DNA of 40,727 bases. Origin: an uncultured Clostridia bacterium. GTDB taxonomy: Bacteria > Bacillota > Clostridia > Christensenellales > Borkfalkiaceae. The position numbers and the translations under genes were made by a program. Each line of letters opens with the position of its first letter. Within the stretch, counting starts at the first letter, position 1. The notes below the pieces were generated by a model. That model saw only the letters and a program-made list of their open reading frames with translations, had not been told where the DNA came from and did not search any database. The stretch spans positions 1 through 40,727 of the forward strand of contig CANRAI010000002.1 in NCBI GenBank assembly GCA_947628555.1, in the 5' to 3' direction. This document shows positions 35,884 through 40,727 of the stretch, piece after piece.

Positions 35884-36993
35884 ATGAAAAATATTGCGCT
35901 TATCGGCAGTACGGGCTCGATAGGACGGCAGGTACTGAACGCGGCGAGAAGCCGCCCCGACCTCTTTAAAATCGTCGGTCTTGTGGCGAACGTTCCGTCG
36001 GAGGAATACGAACGGCAGAAAGCCGAATTCAAGCCGGCTTATTCGGCACTCGCCTCCGTTGACGGAGAGGGGGCGGCGGAAGTTGCCGAGCTCGGCTGTG
36101 CCGACGTGATATTCAACGCCGCCGCCGGTTTCGCCGGTCTGGAATACAGCTTGCGCGCGGTCAAGGCGGGCAAAACTTTGGCGCTTGCAAACAAGGAGAC
36201 GTTGGTTTGCGGCGGCGAAATTATTATGCCCGAAGCCGAAGCGCGCGGGGTGGAAATAATTCCCGTTGACAGCGAACATTCGGCGATTTGGCAGTGCCTC
36301 GGTTTCAAAAGGCGCGCCGAGGTAAGGCGGCTTATAATTACGGCAAGCGGCGGACCGTTCAGGGGCTTTACGAAGGAACAGCTTAATAACGTCACGCCTG
36401 AGCAGGCGTTGAACCACCCTACCTGGAAGATGGGCAAAAAAATCACAATAGACAGCGCCACGCTCGTCAATAAGGGATATGAAGTGATAGAGGCGCATAT
36501 GCTGTACGGCACGCCCTATTCGTGCATACAGGCTGTTATCCAGCCGCAGAGCATGGTCCATTCCATGGTGGAGTTCGCGGACGGCGCAATTCTCGCGCAG
36601 CTTAGTTATCCCTCTATGGAGCTGCCAATACGGCTTGCGCTGACCTATCCCGAAAGAATTCCGTCCGCTGTCCCGCCGACAGACTTTTCAAAGCCTTTTT
36701 CGCTGGATTTCGAGCCGTTGGACGGCAAGAATTTTCCGCTTTACGCCCTTGCGCTGGAATGCGGTGAGGAAGGTGGGACGAAGCCATGCGTTTTAAACGC
36801 GGCGGACGAGGCGGCTGTCGGGGCGTTTCTTGCAAGACGTATCGCGTTTACCGACATTTTCACAGTCGTAGAACGCGTGGTGAACGCGTTTGGAAGACAG
36901 CCCGCCGAATCGTTCGGGCAGCTTAAAGAGATTGACGCGCTTGCGCGTAAAAAAGCGGAAGCGGAGATTTCTTGTATAGCCGAGTTAAAGTAA
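35884..36993 (+). CDS. dxr: 1-deoxy-D-xylulose 5-phosphate reductoisomerase
   Basis: MKNIALIGSTGSIGRQVL, ALANKETLVCGG, DSEHSAIWQCL, TASGGPFRG, WKMGKKITIDSATLVNKGYE. Confidence 0.97.
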   Translation: MKNIALIGSTGSIGRQVLNAARSRPDLFKIVGLVANVPSEEYERQKAEFKPAYSALASVDGEGAAEVAELGCADVIFNAAAGFAGLEYSLRAVKAGKTLALANKETLVCGGEIIMPEAEARGVEIIPVDSEHSAIWQCLGFKRRAEVRRLIITASGGPFRGFTKEQLNNVTPEQALNHPTWKMGKKITIDSATLVNKGYEVIEAHMLYGTPYSCIQAVIQPQSMVHSMVEFADGAILAQLSYPSMELPIRLALTYPERIPSAVPPTDFSKPFSLDFEPLDGKNFPLYALALECGEEGGTKPCVLNAADEAAVGAFLARRIAFTDIFTVVERVVNAFGRQPAESFGQLKEIDALARKKAEAEISCIAELK

Positions 36994-37027
36994 AAATCGG
37001 AGTTAATCCATTTTAAAGGAAATATAA

Positions 37028-38176
37028 TTGAGTACTTTTTCTTCCGTAATGTACACGATAGGCACGGTATTGCTTGCGATACTTATATTGCTGATTATGA
37101 TAACCGTGCACGAATTCGGGCATTACGCAGCCGGCAAGGCGTTAAAATTCAAGATAAACGAATTTGCCATAGGCTTCGGTCCGAAGCTGTTTAAGCGTAC
37201 GTCCAAAAAAACGGGCGAAGTGTTTTCCGTGCGCGCGCTGCCCCTCGGCGGGTTTTGCGCGTTCGAGGGCGAGGACGGCGAAAGCGAGGGCGTAAGCGAA
37301 AACGCGTTTACCAAAAAAGCGCCGTGGAAGCGTATAATCGTGCTTGTCGCAGGCCCTTTGATGAATTACCTGTTGGCGCTTCTGCTGATTATAATTTCAA
37401 TGTTTGCCTACGGGCAGATGATGTATAAAGTCGGTTCCGTCGCGCCCCCGCCCGATGACGGGGTCGTCGCCGAACAGTACGCGGAATATTCTTTCCGCGA
37501 GGACGACGTGATTTTAAAACTCGAAGGGAAAAACATTTTCCTTTCAACCGATTTGATATCGGCGGTTAAAGGTAAAAAACAGGGCGAAATCGTCACGGTA
37601 ACGGTTTTGAGAGAGAACGAAGTGCAGGATATCGAAATTATGCTGCACCGCGACTGCGACTTCCAGAGCATGACCGAAACAAGCAAACTGTGGTACGCGC
37701 TGGGCGTGGGCACTTACGACGTGACTTCGGGCGAAGGAGAGGAACAGACCGTAACGCGGTATTTCGATTTAAGCGCGGTAAGTTACCGCTTCGGATTTTT
37801 CACTACGTTGGGGCACGCGTTTCAATACAGTTTCCGAATAGCGGGCTCGATATTCAAAATTTTGGGCGAACTTCTGACGGGGCACATAGGTTTAAGTGCC
37901 ATGGGCGGACCTGTAACTACGATAAAACTTACAAGCCAGGTTGCCGCGCAGAACTTTCAAAGTTTCCTTGAAATTGCGGCGTATATAGGCGTGAATTTGG
38001 GAGTTTTCAATCTTTTGCCAATACCCGCGCTGGACGGCAGCAAGGTGGTTTTCTGTCTTATCGAGTGGATATTCCGAAAACCAGTGCCGCGCAAGATAGA
38101 GGCAGTAATCCACGCCGTGGGTTTCTTCCTGATTCTTGGTTTTGCGATTTTGGTGGATATCCTGCAATTCGTTTAG
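37028..38176 (+). CDS. rseP: RseP-like site-2 zinc metalloprotease; TTG start
   Basis: ITVHEFGHYAAGK (HExxH), PDZ region, NLLPIPALDGSKV. TTG at 37028 after AAAGGAAATATAA. Confidence 0.95.
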   Translation: MSTFSSVMYTIGTVLLAILILLIMITVHEFGHYAAGKALKFKINEFAIGFGPKLFKRTSKKTGEVFSVRALPLGGFCAFEGEDGESEGVSENAFTKKAPWKRIIVLVAGPLMNYLLALLLIIISMFAYGQMMYKVGSVAPPPDDGVVAEQYAEYSFREDDVILKLEGKNIFLSTDLISAVKGKKQGEIVTVTVLRENEVQDIEIMLHRDCDFQSMTETSKLWYALGVGTYDVTSGEGEEQTVTRYFDLSAVSYRFGFFTTLGHAFQYSFRIAGSIFKILGELLTGHIGLSAMGGPVTTIKLTSQVAAQNFQSFLEIAAYIGVNLGVFNLLPIPALDGSKVVFCLIEWIFRKPVPRKIEAVIHAVGFFLILGFAILVDILQFV

Positions 38177-38234
38177 CGATTTTTAATCTTTTTAGCTGGC
38201 TATTATGTCGCGGTTATTATAGAACATAATTATT

Positions 38235-38264
38235 ACCCGCTGCGTTTAACGCAGCGGGTCTTTT
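38235..38264 (+). terminator. Terminator after rseP
   Basis: ACCCGCTGCG-TTTAA-CGCAGCGGGT followed by CTTTTC. Confidence 0.85.
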
Positions 38265-38412
38265 CCGCTTTTGGTTAGAATTAGCAAAATAGGGTCGAAT
38301 CAGCAATGGAAATTCAGTTGCCTTGAATATTTAGAAAAAATGTATAATATTTTGTTTTTGAAGAAGATTTTAAATAGAATGTTTAGAAAATTATAAAATT
38401 TTGGATTATCAC

Positions 38413-38502
38413 TTGCGCAGTTATAAAATATGTGATATGATTTCTATATAAGGTGTATGCTCATTAAGTATGTTACAGAACGAGTCTGCACAAGCATACC
38501 TT
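38413..38502 (+). promoter_or_regulatory. Promoter plus 5'-proximal stem-loop upstream of the FN3-like lipoprotein
   Basis: TTGCGC (38413)-N17-TATGAT (38436-38441) with extended TGn. Leader stem AAGGT(GT)ATGCT...AGCATACCTT. Confidence 0.55.
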
Positions 38503-38531
38503 TGTAGTATTATTTGATAAAGGAGAAAGAA

Positions 38532-40034
38532 ATGAAAGTTTTTCACAGAAAGTTATTGATTTTGCTTTTAGGCGTAATCAGCGTAGTGTGTTTTGCGTTT
38601 GGATTGGCGGCTTGCAACCCCGGCGATTCGGGTGGTGGAAATGATAAAAAACTTGTAGCACCGGTAGTATCACTGACTCATGACGTAATCAGTTGGGAAG
38701 AGGTGGAAAATGCGGATAGTTATGAAATTTTCGAAGATGGCATAAGCGTTTCAAATCAAACGGAGTTGACTTACCGGATACCCGAAAAGGAAATGGGCGA
38801 ATATGTATATACCGTTAAGGCAAAATGCGATAAAGAAACTTATTTTGACAGCGATTTTTCAGAGGGAGTTACTTTTAATGTAGTGCGCCTTGCAAAGCCT
38901 GCATTAAGTTTAGAAGGTAAAGTTATTAGCTGGGGCGAGGTTGAAAATGCCGATAGTTATGAAATATATCAAAACGAAGTATGCGTTAACGCGACTCAGT
39001 TAAAGAAATACGATATAACCGAAAGTTATCCCGGTCTATATAATTATTATGTAAGGGCAGTCAGTGAAAATCATGCATTTGCAAAAAGCGAACCTTCGGA
39101 AATTAAAAAATATTCGGTGCCTTTGGTTGCTTCTATAAGCATACAAGCGGAAGAGGATTTTTCTGCAGAAAAGGTTTCAATAAATTTATCTGGCGAAAAT
39201 ATTCAGCCTATGGTTGAAATTTCAACAAAAGAAAATGAAATGTTCTCTTTGGTAGAATTCACCATAGCTTTGGATACGGGTGATTACGGAACCTATATTG
39301 CAAAGGCAGTTGAGTTACCCGAAGGCTATACTTCAACATGGGCACGCGTAACAAGTGATAATAATTTGGGCGAAATAACAATTTTGAAAACAGATAAGTA
39401 TGATGAGATTCAACTGGGCAATAGCACTATTACGGCCGGTACTTTTGATGATAAAACGCAAAAAGTTTTTATTGCCCCGGAATCAGCCAAATATTCTGTT
39501 AGAGTCGATGAAAAGGATGACCTTTCGATTTATATTGGTGATAATTTACTTGCAAGCGTTACCGACGGGTTAGAGGTAGGCATAATTGAGGCGGGCGAAG
39601 GCGAAACAATTTTGCTTAGTTTTTGTTCGGAGGAAGGCGGAGAATACTCTATTGAGCTAGTTAAGGGGGAGTTGCCGCAATATCTACGAATCGGTAGATT
39701 TTATACTAACCCTCAAGGCGACCCTGTATTTGAAAATTATAATTATATTTCAGGCTCTTGTACACGCTATATTAAAGTATCAGATATAGATGCGGGCGCG
39801 CAATATAAAATAATGTTCTTTACCGCCACTTTGGGAAATGGTAGCGTTAAGTTTACAATCGGAGATGAAAAATTTGAATTTTTTAGTGGAGTATCGGATC
39901 TTGTTTTGCCTTTATCAACTGCGAAAGAAATTGATGATAACGGGGTGAAGGTTAATGCAATAAAGATTGATATTGAGGTAAAGGGTGCTGCAACTGTTTC
40001 CTGTTGCATTTATGATTCCGCAGGGAATGGTTAA
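38532..40034 (+). CDS. Lipoprotein with two FN3-like repeats
   Basis: MKVFHRKLLILLLGVISVVCFAFGLAAC|NPGDSG; duplicated VISW[EG]EVENADSYEI[FY] blocks; AAAGGAG RBS. Confidence 0.85.
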   Translation: MKVFHRKLLILLLGVISVVCFAFGLAACNPGDSGGGNDKKLVAPVVSLTHDVISWEEVENADSYEIFEDGISVSNQTELTYRIPEKEMGEYVYTVKAKCDKETYFDSDFSEGVTFNVVRLAKPALSLEGKVISWGEVENADSYEIYQNEVCVNATQLKKYDITESYPGLYNYYVRAVSENHAFAKSEPSEIKKYSVPLVASISIQAEEDFSAEKVSINLSGENIQPMVEISTKENEMFSLVEFTIALDTGDYGTYIAKAVELPEGYTSTWARVTSDNNLGEITILKTDKYDEIQLGNSTITAGTFDDKTQKVFIAPESAKYSVRVDEKDDLSIYIGDNLLASVTDGLEVGIIEAGEGETILLSFCSEEGGEYSIELVKGELPQYLRIGRFYTNPQGDPVFENYNYISGSCTRYIKVSDIDAGAQYKIMFFTATLGNGSVKFTIGDEKFEFFSGVSDLVLPLSTAKEIDDNGVKVNAIKIDIEVKGAATVSCCIYDSAGNG

Positions 40035-40135
40035 GGTGAGGATTAATAGTATAGGTATTTCATAATTAGTTTTGCATAAACTGTATAAACAAACACTTAC
40101 GTGGAATTAAGAGTGTTTCAAAGTTTAGATAAAAG

Positions 40136-40173
40136 AATGGGTTCGGATAGTATCGGACTCATTTCTTTGTTTT
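40136..40173 (+). terminator. Candidate terminator after the FN3-like lipoprotein
   Basis: AATGGGTTCGG-ATAGTA-TCGGACTCATT (three G.U pairs) followed by TCTTTGTTTT. Confidence 0.6.
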
Positions 40174-40356
40174 GCAGGAGTTTCATTTATTTTGTATTAA
40201 ATCAACTGATATAAGACGACCCAATAGACGTAGGCCGAAGCCGCAAAATAGTAGGAAGGTAAAAAATTCCTAATCGGCATTAATTTTACAGGCTAATTAA
40301 AGGATAAACTTCCAAAAATTTAACACTGGATTTTGATTTTTTATGCCGAAAAAACA

Positions 40357-40385
40357 TTGTGTTTTATAATTTTGTCTGTTATAAT
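40357..40385 (+). promoter_or_regulatory. Promoter upstream of the nuoE-like gene
   Basis: TTGTGT (40357-40362)-N17-TATAAT (40380-40385). Confidence 0.6.
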
Positions 40386-40422
40386 ATATTAGCATTAAAA
40401 TATTATTAAATCAGGAGTAATT

Positions 40423-40727
40423 ATGTCAGAGATTATTTTTGAGGGCACGCCCCAGCAGGCCGAAGCCTTGAAAAAATGCATTGACGGACACCGCGGAGAG
40501 AAGGGCGCGCTTATGCCCGTTTTGCAGGAAGCCCAGGCTATCTACGGCTACCTCCCCGTCGAGGTGCAGACGCAAATCGCCGAAGGGCTCGACCTGCCTC
40601 TCGCCGAAGTGTTCGGAGTTGCGACCTTCTATTCGCAATTTTCGTTGAAACCCAAGGGCAAACACAAAATCAGCGTTTGCCTCGGCACAGCTTGCTACGT
40701 TAAGGGCTCGGATAAAATTCTCGAAGC
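40423..40727 (+). CDS. NuoE-like NAD(P)H-dependent oxidoreductase / hydrogenase [2Fe-2S] subunit, truncated by the window end
   Basis: EAQAIYGYLPVEVQTQIAEGLDLPLAEVFGVATFYSQFSLKPKGKHKISVCLGTACYVKG; AGGAG RBS. Not in the supplied ORF track because it runs off the end. Confidence 0.93.
   Translation, partial: MSEIIFEGTPQQAEALKKCIDGHRGEKGALMPVLQEAQAIYGYLPVEVQTQIAEGLDLPLAEVFGVATFYSQFSLKPKGKHKISVCLGTACYVKGSDKILE

Overview
The window looks like chromosomal DNA from a low/medium-GC Gram-positive (Clostridia-like) bacterium; this lineage call rests on gene content only. It contains: (i) a partial M42 peptidase and mnmA; (ii) tRNA-Arg(CCG) followed by a dense hairpin region; (iii) a 2271-aa lipoprotein preceded by a tandemly duplicated promoter plus structured-RNA unit; (iv) a MoxR/DUF58/vWA operon bracketed by lipoproteins; (v) a compact two-gene type II restriction-modification cassette; (vi) a P-type Ca2+-ATPase-like gene and a MacB-like ABC transporter; (vii) the conserved cluster rpsB-tsf / pyrH-frr-uppS-cdsA-dxr-rseP, split by a small accessory islet (XRE regulator, membrane protein, and a gene with an in-frame amber stop); (viii) an FN3-like lipoprotein; and (ix) the start of a nuoE-like gene cut by the window end. 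The strongest candidate for something undescribed is the duplicated leader element at about 2864-3196. Its two copies keep the same promoter geometry, and one helix shows a compensatory base-pair change (GTCG/CGAC versus GTCA/TGAC). Also notable are the in-frame TAG in the YbjN-like gene, the operator that exactly fills a promoter spacer, and the 41-bp repeat flanking a structured insert at the mnmA 3' end. All calls are by eye; no searches were run.
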